Positions 37,090 through 45,611 of a stretch of DNA of 64,000 bases are shown one piece after another. The position numbers were made by a program, and so were the translations under genes. The stretch comes from CAIQPV01 sp964480365. GTDB lineage: Bacteria; Pseudomonadota; Gammaproteobacteria; Burkholderiales; Gallionellaceae. The DNA lies in contig CAYZPM010000020.1 in NCBI GenBank assembly GCA_964480365.1, forward strand, positions 1 to 64,000, written 5' to 3'. Numbering within the stretch: position 1 is the stretch's first letter; the number at the start of each line of letters is the position of its first letter. The notes under the pieces are model-generated. The model was not told where the DNA came from. It searched no databases and saw nothing but the letters and a program-made list of their open reading frames with translations.

Positions 37090-38898
37090 CTATGAGCGCG
37101 ATGCTCGCTTGCGCTCAATTTCCGTGAGGTAACGCTTACGTACACGGATGGACTGCGGAGTAATTTCCACCAGTTCATCATCGTCGATAAACTCTACGGC
37201 ACCTTCCAGGGTCAGCCTGATCGGTGTAGTCAAACGTACCGCTTCATCCGTACCGGAAGCGCGTACGTTAGTCAGTTGTTTGCCCTTGATCGGGTTCACT
37301 ACCAGATCGTTATCGCGGCTGTGGATGCCGATAATCATACCTTCGTACACTTTATCGCCGGGAGCGACGATCATGCGACCGCGGTCTTCCAGTTTCCACA
37401 AGGCGTAAGCCACAGCTTCACCGGAATCCTGGGAAATCAGCACGCCGTTGTGACGACCGGGCATGTCCGGCTTGATCGGGCCGTAGTCGTCGAACACATG
37501 GGAAATCAAACCGGAACCGCGCGTCATGGTCAGGAATTCACCCTGAAAGCCGATCAGCGCACGCGCCGGGATGCGGTATTCCAGACGCACACGGCCTTTG
37601 CCGTCCGACTGCATATCCTGCAAATCGCCGCGACGGCGTCCCAACTCTTCCATCACCGCACCCTGATGACCGTCTTCCACATCCACGGTGAGCATTTCAT
37701 AAGGCTCGCACTTTTCGCCGTTGATTTCGCGGTACACCACGCGCGGTTTGGATACGGCCAATTCAAAACCTTCACGGCGCATGGTTTCAAGCAGAATGGT
37801 CAGGTGCAATTCGCCGCGACCAGATACCAGAAAGGAATCGGTATCCGCTGTATCTTCAACGCGCAAGGCAACGTTGACCAGCAACTCCTTATTTAAACGT
37901 TCGCGTATCTGGCGGCTGGTGATCATCTTGCCTTCCTGCCCAACCAGAGGGGAGGTGTTCACTTGGAAGTTCATCGCCAGAGTGGGCTCATCCACCTTGG
38001 GCATAGGCAACCCTTCCGGCTGGTTCACGTCGGACAACGTAATGCCGATGCCAATTTCTTCGATGCCGTTGACCAGCACGATGTCGCCGACCGAAGCTTC
38101 TTCCAGCAACACTCGGTCGACACCACGAAAACCCAGCACCTGATTGATGCGGCCTTTCTTTACTTGTTTGTCACCCGCCATCATCATTACTTCCTGACCA
38201 GGCTTGATGCGACCGCGTGTCACGCGGCCCACGCCGATGCGGCCGACGAAGCTGGAATAATCCAGTGCGGCAATTTGCAATTGCAACGGCCCGTCACTGT
38301 CGCCCACGGGTTCGTGTACATGCTTCAGCACGGTGTCAAACAACGCGCGCATATCCGTGGCGGGTTTGGCCAGATCCAGCATGGCATAACCGTTCAGCGC
38401 GGATGCATATACCACCGGGAAATCCAGTTGCTCGTCGGTCGCGCCCAGCTTGTCGAACAAATCAAAAGTATGATCCACTACCCAGTCAGGGCGCGCACCG
38501 GGGCGATCCACCTTGTTGATCACCACGATGGGGCGCAGGCCCAGCGCCAGCGCCTTGCGCGTCACAAAACGGGTTTGCGGCATCGGGCCTTCCACTGCAT
38601 CCACCAATAGCAGCACGCCGTCCACCATCGACAGCACGCGCTCCACTTCGCCGCCGAAGTCGGCGTGTCCCGGTGTGTCCACGATATTGATGTGTACGCC
38701 TTCGTATTCCACCGCGCAGTTTTTCGCCAGAATGGTGATGCCGCGTTCCTTTTCCAGATCGTTGTTATCCATCACGCGCTCGGCGACATGCTGGTGCTTG
38801 GCGAAGGTGGCGGTCTGAGAAAGCAGCTTGTCCACCAAGGTGGTCTTGCCATGGTCAACGTGGGCGATGATGGCGATGTTACGGATTGCGCGCGACAT
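37090..38898 (-). CDS. typA: Ribosome-associated GTPase TypA/BipA
   Basis: 602 residues. GTPase motifs are G1 (AHVDHGKTTLVDKLL), G3 (VDTPGHADFGGEVER) and G4 (NKVDRPGARPD), followed by EF-G-like domains and the BipA-specific C-terminal domain (about 480-600). BipA binds the 70S/50S ribosome and supports subunit assembly and stress or cold growth. Monocistronic with a strong terminator. Confidence 0.98.
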   Translation of the reverse strand: MSRAIRNIAIIAHVDHGKTTLVDKLLSQTATFAKHQHVAERVMDNNDLEKERGITILAKNCAVEYEGVHINIVDTPGHADFGGEVERVLSMVDGVLLLVDAVEGPMPQTRFVTRKALALGLRPIVVINKVDRPGARPDWVVDHTFDLFDKLGATDEQLDFPVVYASALNGYAMLDLAKPATDMRALFDTVLKHVHEPVGDSDGPLQLQIAALDYSSFVGRIGVGRVTRGRIKPGQEVMMMAGDKQVKKGRINQVLGFRGVDRVLLEEASVGDIVLVNGIEEIGIGITLSDVNQPEGLPMPKVDEPTLAMNFQVNTSPLVGQEGKMITSRQIRERLNKELLVNVALRVEDTADTDSFLVSGRGELHLTILLETMRREGFELAVSKPRVVYREINGEKCEPYEMLTVDVEDGHQGAVMEELGRRRGDLQDMQSDGKGRVRLEYRIPARALIGFQGEFLTMTRGSGLISHVFDDYGPIKPDMPGRHNGVLISQDSGEAVAYALWKLEDRGRMIVAPGDKVYEGMIIGIHSRDNDLVVNPIKGKQLTNVRASGTDEAVRLTTPIRLTLEGAVEFIDDDELVEITPQSIRVRKRYLTEIERKRASRS

Positions 38899-39376
38899 GA
38901 TTTACTACCTGCAAAGATTCAAAGGGCGCGCATTCTAGCACATCAACCATGACGGCTTATGTATTTAGCTTTTGTTGTATTTTCTGAGGGGAGGAGCGAA
39001 TTAGTCCTGCGCCCCTTTTTTCGCAACCATACCCGCCCCGTCAGCAAGGCGCTAACAACAAGATGTCTGTGTGGAGTCATGGGTTTAAAAGTGACACTTC
39101 AAGTTGAAACATCAGTAAAGCAAACGAGTTTTATAGGGGTAAACGAGTATGGCGGGTTTAATCATTCCGGGGTATTTCCTATGCTCGTTAGCGATTAAAA
39201 AAACGGAGCAGTTTCCTGCTCCGTTAAAGCCAAGTATTGCACCTATACCTAGAGGAGATGCGAGTGAATGATGCACTGATAAACAATCCCACTCTGTGCG
39301 GTAGCACTCATTGAGCGAAGTAAAAATTGCTGCATGCGATTCTCAACTGAGAATGATGGTACCGTGTTCTTTCGAA
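38899..39376. other. Gene-poor stretch between typA and SYLF gene
   Basis: A plus-strand frame (38959-39198, 79 residues) has no ribosome site and unusual composition, and is not accepted as a gene. A terminator for the SYLF gene lies at 39196-39225. Confidence 0.55.
39196..39225 (-). terminator. Terminator downstream of SYLF gene
   Basis: AACGGAGCAG-TTTC-CTGCTCCGTT stem followed on the minus strand by seven T. Confidence 0.85.
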
Positions 39377-39940
39377 TCAACGCTTGATGCGAGAAATTTT
39401 CGTACCTTCGATGCTGAGGCTGGCCATTAGTCCCTGCTGGTCAAAAATGAAAGCGTAGGCATCGTCTTTCATTGTCGAGGATGACAGATTTTTAGCCACT
39501 CCTTCATTCACCACGGTCACGGTCGGCCCCACGCCGATTTCCCAACCCTTTGACTTATCCAAGTATTTCACTGCTTTGTCGCTCATGAGAAAAACAACGT
39601 AGGCGTAAGATTCGGCACCAGCCTGCCATCCCCATGAACCGGAAACGGAATTGTAGTATCCGGCGAAATGCGAATCTTTAGTTAAAACACCTTCACCGTA
39701 ACTTCCTCCGAATACAAGTCCAGCCTTAACAATATTTGGGAAAACCAGAACCGCTCTAGCCTTCTTGGAAATGCTTTCGGCAGCTGGATTGGTCTTGTAC
39801 AAATTTTGCAACACATGAGCGGCGTCTCTGTTCAGGTCCTCTGCAGTTGCAGCATTCACATCGCCGCTGATTGTACTCAGCAAAAATGTGGTGGCTACCA
39901 CGACAAGGAGGTTATGCAAAGTGCGTTGTATATTAGTCAT
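39377..39940 (-). CDS. SYLF (YSC84-like) lipid-binding protein, exported
   Basis: 187 residues: a signal peptide (to about residue 30, ending VNAA) and a SYLF/Ysc84 domain (ARAVLVFPNIVKAGLVFGG, GEGVLTKDSHFAGYYN, LMSDKAVKYL, VNEGVAKNLSSSTMKDDAYAF). SYLF domains bind phosphoinositide or other lipids; bacterial exported forms are of unknown purpose and are common in stress-responsive loci. Confidence 0.9.
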   Translation of the reverse strand: MTNIQRTLHNLLVVVATTFLLSTISGDVNAATAEDLNRDAAHVLQNLYKTNPAAESISKKARAVLVFPNIVKAGLVFGGSYGEGVLTKDSHFAGYYNSVSGSWGWQAGAESYAYVVFLMSDKAVKYLDKSKGWEIGVGPTVTVVNEGVAKNLSSSTMKDDAYAFIFDQQGLMASLSIEGTKISRIKR

Positions 39941-40240
39941 TTTCTTGCCCTTTCAGTAGTTCTTAAATACGAATGGAACACAATAAACGGAAGCTGCCTT
40001 GAGCATCGGGCATTTGTATTATGTGTTGATAGCGCGGATAATTCTGTACGCCAGCACACTTTCTGGCGTGAGCCTCCAATTGTCATAACTTACTGCAAAA
40101 TAAGATGGTTAGGGCGCGCCATTCGATCAGGTTCGAGAGGAACAATAAAGTCGAGTTAATTAAGATGCCTGTTTGCTGGATATATTCCTCCTGCATCGCG
40201 CCAGTAGCGAAAACTGTTGAAAAACAGAAATTGTAAAGCG
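39941..40240. other. Intergenic, nothing recognised
   Basis: Holds the SYLF promoter side and the downstream end of the aminopeptidase gene. The short plus-strand frame crossing it (39806-40159) overlaps SYLF antisense and is not supported. Confidence 0.5.
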
Positions 40241-41323
40241 CTATGGCGTTATACGCCAAGAAGTAGACTCAGAAGAAGCGGTGTGGCTCGGCAGGAGTTG
40301 GTTGAGCGCCGCTATTCGCTCGGTTTTAGGTAAATGGGCAAGCGCAGCCACGCGCAGGTAAAAGCGGGGCAGACTTCCTCCTTCCTGTTCAAGCAGGGCG
40401 CGAAATGCTGGAACCCATTGTGTGTACACAGTGACGGAACCCAAGACGGCGTTATTTAAAGGCTGGTTGAACCACTGGTCGTAACCGCTATAGCCGCCCC
40501 AACTCGCTTTCAGGTTGGTGTAGTTCCGCTTCATTTCTGCGATGATTTCTGTCTTGGCGCGTCGCTTGGCGTCAGATGCAAGCGATGATACATAGATGGC
40601 GCGCAGCTTGTCGCGGTTGTCTGCCACCAGACGAAGGAACTGCGCCTTGCGTTCCTGTTGTGTCTCGAAATTCCGCAACAACTCCGGTGCCGCCGACTGC
40701 GTCAGCCAGCGGTGCATGCCTTCATTCTCGACGGTCGTGGCGAATGATTCGTTGAAGGCGGTGTCGCCTTCGGCAAAAACGACTTGATGCGCAAGTTCAT
40801 GGAAAATGATGCGGGCTACTTCCTGGTCGCCGAAACGCAAAAAGGTATTCAGTACCGGGTCGTTGAAGTATCCGAGGGTGGAATAGGCGGGAACGCCGCC
40901 TACATAGGTATCGGCTCCCGCCTGCTTCAGCTCGTTGGCGTAGCGGTCAGCGTCATTCTTGTCATAGTAGCCGCGATAATTGACGCAGCCAATGAATACC
41001 ATGCACCACTGCTGCGGTTCTACGGAAAACTCAGGTGCTGCAAAGACGTTCCAGACCACGTAGGGACGTCCGAGGTCGGAGTAGGAGCGATAGCTGCCGT
41101 TGTTCGGCAGCGCGAGTTCGCGGCTGGCATATTCCCGTATGGCGATTGCCCGTTCGAGTTGCTGGCGCAGCCTTGGGTCGGTCGCGGCATCATTGATCAC
41201 ATCGGAAATGGGCCGTGTTCCCGCCATGAGCCGCATCTGCCCTTCGATCGCCTGGGCGTAATAGGCAATGTTTGTGCAGCCGACGAGCAGGCACAGGCCA
41301 GTCGCAAGAATTAGCCTAAGCAT
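40241..41323 (-). CDS. Predicted aminopeptidase lipoprotein (COG4324-like)
   Basis: 360 residues. A lipobox (LCLLVGC, Cys about 16) makes it a lipoprotein. The zinc-protease motif HELAHQ is in IIFHELAHQVVFAEGD, followed by the third-ligand region (FNESFATTVENEG), as in the COG4324 family. Substrates unknown. Its start overlaps the end of the alpha/beta hydrolase gene by 8 bp, so the two are coupled. Confidence 0.88.
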   Translation of the reverse strand: MLRLILATGLCLLVGCTNIAYYAQAIEGQMRLMAGTRPISDVINDAATDPRLRQQLERAIAIREYASRELALPNNGSYRSYSDLGRPYVVWNVFAAPEFSVEPQQWCMVFIGCVNYRGYYDKNDADRYANELKQAGADTYVGGVPAYSTLGYFNDPVLNTFLRFGDQEVARIIFHELAHQVVFAEGDTAFNESFATTVENEGMHRWLTQSAAPELLRNFETQQERKAQFLRLVADNRDKLRAIYVSSLASDAKRRAKTEIIAEMKRNYTNLKASWGGYSGYDQWFNQPLNNAVLGSVTVYTQWVPAFRALLEQEGGSLPRFYLRVAALAHLPKTERIAALNQLLPSHTASSESTSWRITP

Positions 41324-41951
41324 GAATGAAGCTTCCCGTCCTGAAAAAGTTGGTGATTTGCCCGGCGCAGGCGCGGGATACGAGCATGCCAGAATGGCAG
41401 ACGTTCAGCGCGATGCTGTCTCTGGCCGCAGCAATGCGTGTTTCGTCGACGGCAATGAGACCATCGTTGGGGCTTGCCAGTCCGGGAATCAGGCGTCCGA
41501 AACCGATAGGGCGGGTGCCGGCGATGACGCCAATCTCCACCGCAGACTGTGGGGAAGGGAGGGGCAGGCTGAACCAGTCCTCGAACGTGCGTCCGACAAG
41601 CGCCGCCAATCCGTGAGACTCGGCTAGGGTAAAGCCGCAATGGCAACCCGCATACGGAGTTCCCAGCAGGACGACGCGGCGTATACGCTCATCGGGTTCC
41701 TGCGACAGCATTTTTAGCGCAACTAGGCCGCCGAGGCTGTGTGCGACTAGGTGGATGACGGAACCGGAAGTTTCGTTGACAAAGCCGGACAGCAAACGGA
41801 CATTGTCGGCCAAGCTGCCCCGCCAGGAAGGATAGGAAAATCTGCGTACAGCAAACCCCTCGGCGCGCAGCCAGCGCTGATGGGGTAGCAGGACAAGGCC
41901 GCGCATCCAGAGTCCGTGAATCAGAATAACAGTTTCCGTTTTGTCGGTCAT
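41316..41951 (-). CDS. Alpha/beta hydrolase, lipase-like
   Basis: 211 residues. HGLWMRG (oxyanion) near the start, nucleophile elbow AHSLGG (about residues 70-75), a late acid (SPNDGLIAVDE) and His (NVCHSGML). Similar small hydrolases are called PGAP1-like or esterase; no signal peptide. Probably a cytoplasmic or membrane-associated esterase; substrate unknown. Co-transcribed with the aminopeptidase. Confidence 0.88.
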   Translation of the reverse strand: MTDKTETVILIHGLWMRGLVLLPHQRWLRAEGFAVRRFSYPSWRGSLADNVRLLSGFVNETSGSVIHLVAHSLGGLVALKMLSQEPDERIRRVVLLGTPYAGCHCGFTLAESHGLAALVGRTFEDWFSLPLPSPQSAVEIGVIAGTRPIGFGRLIPGLASPNDGLIAVDETRIAAARDSIALNVCHSGMLVSRACAGQITNFFRTGSFIHA

Positions 41952-42137
41952 AACCGTTCAAGCTTGAATCGGCCGCACCGCTGAACTTCCTGGCGCGGCA
42001 GAACCGGATACCAAGGCTAAGTTAAATCAAGGGCTAAATCAAGGCGTTTGGGTCGGTGTGTAATTGAAAATTGTTGGTAAGCCTCGGAATTCAAGCCTAA
42101 TCAATATTGTTGCTCGATGCCTGCAATATGGGGTGCG

Positions 42138-42205
42138 CATAACGTTAAGTTGAGGGGCTGACGCGGGCTGCTTCGCGGCAGTCCCGCTCGAACGTGAGGT
42201 TAGGC
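42138..42205 (-). repeat. attC site a (integron recombination site)
   Basis: Begins CATAACGTTAAGTTGAG and ends AACGTGAGGTTAGGC, with a GCGGGCTGCTTCGCGGC imperfect stem between. Nearly identical to attC b and d. It lies at the 3' side of the ParE cassette and marks the left edge of the array. Confidence 0.85.
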
Positions 42206-42240
42206 TGGATGTGAGATAGCAAGACATGATGCCATGCCTA

Positions 42241-42537
42241 TTAATCATCAAACCGTTCAAGCCAAACACCCGGTTCACGATGCTGATGAAAGAATGAAAC
42301 CACCAGCAATTCATCTGGGCTTGGCAGATAAATGAGCGTGTAAGGAAACTTGCGAAACAGAACACGACGAAATTCTTCTTCGATGCGCAAATGCCCAAAG
42401 GGATTGCGAAGTGCAGACGCAACTGCCGCGTCAGCGGCACGAGCGAACTCAAAGCCAAGCCCAAGCGCTTTTGATTCGTACCAAGCCTGCGCTTCCAGAA
42501 GCTCTTGTTCTGCCTCTGGACGGAGCACGACCAACAT
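42241..42537 (-). CDS. ParE/RelE-family toxin (integron cassette)
   Basis: 98 residues with the family features PEAEQELLEAQAWYE at the start and RRVLFRKFPYTLIYL in the middle, as in RelE/ParE toxins (ribosome-dependent mRNA cleavage, or gyrase poisoning for ParE). It overlaps the antitoxin stop by one base (TGATG). Integrons often stabilise themselves with such modules. Confidence 0.9.
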   Translation of the reverse strand: MLVVLRPEAEQELLEAQAWYESKALGLGFEFARAADAAVASALRNPFGHLRIEEEFRRVLFRKFPYTLIYLPSPDELLVVSFFHQHREPGVWLERFDD

Positions 42538-42773
42538 CAGGGTTTACTCGGAAATAATTTGGATCGAACCTGTTCCCAAGGGACCGCTGTGGAAGGATCA
42601 GCGCGATGTGCGGCAACGCGACGATGCAACTCAGTCTTTTGGGCTTGAGATAACCCAACGGTATTTGGTGCCTCCGCAGCAATACTATCCCATATGTCTT
42701 CGACGAGCTGAATACGCTCGGAGACAGAAAGCTTCATGTATTCGGCAGTGGCAGTTGGAGTATGCATGCGCAT
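42537..42773 (-). CDS. Addiction-module antitoxin (integron cassette)
   Basis: About 76-78 residues depending on start (ATG at 42773 or 42767). It resembles the putative addiction module component family (SVSERIQLVEDIWDSIA), which pairs with ParE/RelE toxins. The DNA-binding region is not evident. Coupled to the toxin gene. Confidence 0.85.
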   Translation of the reverse strand: MRMHTPTATAEYMKLSVSERIQLVEDIWDSIAAEAPNTVGLSQAQKTELHRRVAAHRADPSTAVPWEQVRSKLFPSKP

Positions 42774-42931
42774 AGTATAAATCAAGGCAAACGTTTTAGG
42801 TACTGTGGCGAGGCCTAACGAATGAAAGGGACTTCCCCGTCCCGAGGCTGCGGAGAAGTTTCCGCGAACGGCATCAAAAGTGCCAAGATGGAAAGTGTCG
42901 TTTTCATCTAAACCAAGAGGAAGGGAAAGTC

Positions 42932-44008
42932 ATGAACATTATCACCGTAGGAATCGATCTCGCCAAGAACGTATTTGCCGTGCACGGCGTCAATGATAGC
43001 GGCAAGGCCGCGCTGGTCAAGCCAAAAGTACAGCGAGCGGACTTGCTGCCGCTGATCGCGCAACTGCCGCCGTGCCTGATCGGCATGGAAGCGTGTTCGG
43101 GCGCACACCACTGGGCGCGGCTGTTCCGGCAGTACGGCCACACGGTCAAGCTGATGGCGCCGAAGTTCGTCGCGCCCTACCGCATGACCGGCAAGCGCGG
43201 CAAGAACGATGCGGCGGACGCCGCCGCGATCTGCGAGGCCGTCACGCGCCCGACCATGCTTTTCGTCCCGGTCAAGGAAGAACACCAGCAGATCATCCTG
43301 TGCCTGCACCGCACCCGGCAGGGTTTTGTCGAGGAACGCACCGCAAGCTACAACCGCCTGCGCGGCCTGATCTCCGAGTTCGGCATCGTGCTGCCGCAAA
43401 AAGTTGTCTGCCTGCGCCGGGAGATCGGCGCGCACCTGGAAGACCTGCCGGGCTACGCCAACCTGTGCGTGGGCGACCTGCTGGCGCACGCGGACGAACT
43501 CGACAAGAAGATCGCCGAATATGACCGCGCCATCGCAAAAGCCGCGCGCGAAGATGCGCGCAGCAAACGGTTGATGAAACTCCCCGGCATCGGCCCTGTC
43601 ACCGCCAGCGCGCTGCTCGCCAGCATAGGCTGCGGTCACGACTTCGATAACGGGCGCCAGGTGGCGGCGTGGATCGGCCTCGTGCCGGGGCAATACAGCA
43701 GCGGCGGCAAGGCGCGACTCGGACGGTGTCAATTCCGCCCAGCCGCAGGCTGGATGCGGATTGCCTACCTTTGGTGCATCACCAAGGCCGGAGATGGTTA
43801 CCTGCGCAGCCTGCTGGTCATGGGCGCGCGAGCGGTGCTCAACAGTCTTGGCGACAAGCAGGATCGATTCAGCCGCTGGGCGCGGTCACTGGAAGAACGG
43901 CGCGGCTACTGGCGCGCGGTGATCGCCATCGCGGCGAAAAACGCGCGGCTGGCGTGGGCGGTGCTGAAGTACGGCGAAGATTTCAAATTGGAGCCGGGCA
44001 AGGATTGA
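42932..44008 (+). CDS. IS110-family transposase (IS1111 group)
   Basis: 358 residues: DEDD RuvC-like N-terminal domain (VGIDLAKNVFAVHG with the first Asp, IGMEACSGAHHWA, MTGKRGKNDAADAAAI) and the C-terminal Transposase_20 domain (LMKLPGIGPVTASALLAS, WIGLVPGQYSSGGKARLG with the catalytic Ser, then ITKAGDGYLRSLLVMGAR). Relatives have RLG directly followed by (R/H)ITKAGD, but here about 18 extra residues (RCQFRPAAGWMRIAYLWC) lie between, encoded by a hairpin-rich segment near 43730-43780. Such enzymes recombine using a bridge RNA. Whether this copy is active is uncertain. Confidence 0.93.
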   Translation: MNIITVGIDLAKNVFAVHGVNDSGKAALVKPKVQRADLLPLIAQLPPCLIGMEACSGAHHWARLFRQYGHTVKLMAPKFVAPYRMTGKRGKNDAADAAAICEAVTRPTMLFVPVKEEHQQIILCLHRTRQGFVEERTASYNRLRGLISEFGIVLPQKVVCLRREIGAHLEDLPGYANLCVGDLLAHADELDKKIAEYDRAIAKAAREDARSKRLMKLPGIGPVTASALLASIGCGHDFDNGRQVAAWIGLVPGQYSSGGKARLGRCQFRPAAGWMRIAYLWCITKAGDGYLRSLLVMGARAVLNSLGDKQDRFSRWARSLEERRGYWRAVIAIAAKNARLAWAVLKYGEDFKLEPGKD

Positions 44009-44338
44009 AAATCAAAACCGTCTGCCAGAAAACGAAACTCGAAAGGAATATACGCGCCGCCGGGCGGCGACTAAAGAATCACCGTGTACTGCCAGCGTTG
44101 ATGTGAAGCGGGTTGGACCCGCGCCGGGAGAGCCTGATCAATTTACGGGGGATGCAGCATGCACCCGACTAACGAATGAGGTCCCGGCGCGCGTCTTTCA
44201 TCAGGGTCCGGGCAATAGCCCAACATGACCGTTTGTAGTTTAGCAGTCCTTCACCTTCTCGCACGATGCAAGCAGCGCGACATGAAACGGAACGGAGAAT
44301 GGCAATGAAATAGAAACTTCAAAAGCGCTTGCTAATTT
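44009..44338 (+). ncRNA. Putative bridge RNA region of the IS
   Basis: The 330-bp non-coding segment between transposase stop and right end is where IS1111-group elements encode their bridge RNA. It contains CTAACGAATGA (44169-44179), identical to the left junction (42815-42825), and TTGTAGTTTAG (44233-44243), matching the right junction TTGTAGTTAAG (44349-44359) at 10 of 11 bases. GC-rich hairpins (GCCGCCGGGCGGC, GGGTTGGACCC) suggest a structured RNA. RNA limits are not determined. Confidence 0.6.
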
Positions 44339-44353
44339 GGGGAAGCCCTTGTA

Positions 44354-44415
44354 GTTAAGTTGAGGGGCTGACGCGGGCTGCTTCGCGGCAGTCCCGCTCG
44401 AACGTTAGGTTAGGC
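44354..44415 (-). repeat. attC site b, split by the IS
   Basis: GTTAAGTTGAGGGGCTG... to GAACGTTAGGTTAGGC. Its first bases (GCCTAAC) are now at 42813-42819 on the other side of the IS. It follows the NDT/TIR-like cassette gene. Confidence 0.85.
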
Positions 44416-44429
44416 ACCATGGAAGATAT

Positions 44430-45143
44430 TCAGTTATTTCTGAATGACAAAGATCCAGATTTTGCCATTGCGGAGAGAAAAAGTTTTGCGACCTTCGGAT
44501 TCGACTGCATTGCTTTCATCATTTCAGCCTGATCGATTGGCTCACCTTGCTGCTGCCTAGAAAAAAGATCGACTAATTCTGGCGATTCAAGTACCGCCAT
44601 GAATGCTTTTTCCTCGATAGTCTCTGTGTCGCTGGGGGCATAGTTGAGAAATTGATATCCGGTAAGCTTTGCAAGCTCTAGGAATTGGTTGTCCGGTCGT
44701 TGTGGGTTTTTATCGTAATGGCCGAACCAATATTTGAATTTGTCTGATAGCGTTCTAAGGCCTGTGGCAGAGTTGTCATATTCAATGTGTCTCAAGTGCG
44801 CAACATCAAATGGCGCAGCAGGGCCTTGTTTGTCACGGATAATGAACGTTCCGGTTCTGCATGCATGACGAAGCCCGAGTTCATAAAAGACATTAGGGTT
44901 TGGATAGGTGATGTCGGCAACAACAAAAGTTGAATGCATCAGCCGAGTGACGATGTCGGTTGTAATCGTACCCGGAAGCGCCACTTCGTCAGCTCGTACA
45001 ACCTCTAGGTTTGGCCTAGCTTTCAGCAACGCCTCCTTAATGAGATCGTTGTATTTTTGGCGAAGCTCTTCTACTGTGATCGTACCGCCATCATGGACTT
45101 GCTCACCAATTGCCATGATTACAAAACACGTTTCATTGCTCAT
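44430..45143 (-). CDS. NDT/TIR-like nucleotide-binding protein (integron cassette)
   Basis: 237 residues. The first 100 residues follow the pattern CFVIMAIG ... VVRADEVALPGTITTDIV ... STFVVADITYPNPNVFYELGLRHA, typical of nucleoside 2-deoxyribosyltransferase-like / TIR-like Rossmann proteins. The conserved Asp77, Asn82 and Glu88 could form the active site of an N-glycosidase. The C-terminal half is helical and less conserved. Relatives act in nucleotide metabolism or as effectors of anti-phage systems; which applies here is unknown. A CGGAGAATT ribosome site precedes the ATG. Confidence 0.75.
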   Translation of the reverse strand: MSNETCFVIMAIGEQVHDGGTITVEELRQKYNDLIKEALLKARPNLEVVRADEVALPGTITTDIVTRLMHSTFVVADITYPNPNVFYELGLRHACRTGTFIIRDKQGPAAPFDVAHLRHIEYDNSATGLRTLSDKFKYWFGHYDKNPQRPDNQFLELAKLTGYQFLNYAPSDTETIEEKAFMAVLESPELVDLFSRQQQGEPIDQAEMMKAMQSNPKVAKLFLSAMAKSGSLSFRNN

Positions 45144-45167
45144 AGAATTCTCCGATTATTTGGTGGT

Positions 45168-45236
45168 GCCTAACGTTGAGGTGAGGGGCTGCGCGAGGGT
45201 GTATTCGCGCAGTCCCTCTCGACCGTAAGGTTAGGT
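45168..45236 (-). repeat. attC site c
   Basis: GCCTAACGTTGAGGTGAGG ... TCGACCGTAAGGTTAGG, with central stem GCGCGAGG/TTCGCGC. At the 3' side of the beta-flower cassette. Confidence 0.85.
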
Positions 45237-45240
45237 GCGT

Positions 45241-45591
45241 TTATGAGTTGATGAACTGTTGCCATTCTTGCCCCCACCCCAAAGATGGTACTGCTGGCAC
45301 ACGCGGTACAGACGGAACAGCAGGAACTGGTGGAACTGACGGCACAGGCGGAACAGGGGAAACTGAAGGCACTGGAAGAACTGGGCCGCCGGTTGCTCCC
45401 CGCAGAAAGGCGACAACTCCACCACGATGATCTCGAAATAGACCTTTCACAAAAACCCCGAGTTGCTGCCCCCGATGCCCGTACACGTTAGCACCATTAA
45501 TTACGCCAGCGTGCGAGCCATTGAGGTGGTAAATATCAGTGCCGCGTTGCCATGCAACTACTCGCCCTGCACGATCATAAATTGGTTCCAT
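45241..45591 (-). CDS. 4-fold beta-flower-type protein with Pro-Val tail (integron cassette)
   Basis: 116 residues, strong AAGGAGGTAACA ribosome site. The first ~70 residues repeat a short strand-turn unit (PIYDRAGRVVAW, DIYHLNGSHAGVI, NVYGHRGQQLGVF, LFRDHRGGVVAF), giving a four-bladed beta-flower fold seen in other cassette proteins. The tail is a tandem of PVPxV units (about residues 72-105) encoded by 9-bp DNA repeats. Function unknown. Confidence 0.75.
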   Translation of the reverse strand: MEPIYDRAGRVVAWQRGTDIYHLNGSHAGVINGANVYGHRGQQLGVFVKGLFRDHRGGVVAFLRGATGGPVLPVPSVSPVPPVPSVPPVPAVPSVPRVPAVPSLGWGQEWQQFINS

Positions 45592-45611
45592 TGTTACCTC
45601 CTTGTAATAAG

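Larger units (their letters stand above)
42819..44353 (+). mobile_element. IS110-family (IS1111 group) insertion sequence in an attC
   Basis: About 1.53 kb. Subterminal inverted repeats AAGGG(A)CTTCCCC lie at 42826-42838 (left) and 44339-44350 (right), a few bases inside the ends, as in the IS1111 group. The left flank reads GGCCTAAC and the right flank GTTAAGTTGAGG; joined, they rebuild the attC core seen intact at the other sites (CCTAACGTTAAGTTGAG). The element therefore sits inside an attC simple site. No target duplication is needed for this family. Exact ends are uncertain by a few bases. Confidence 0.85.

Noticed and set aside
38959..39198. 79-residue plus-strand frame
   Set aside because: No ribosome site or protein-like pattern; the hairpin after it is oriented for the opposite strand.
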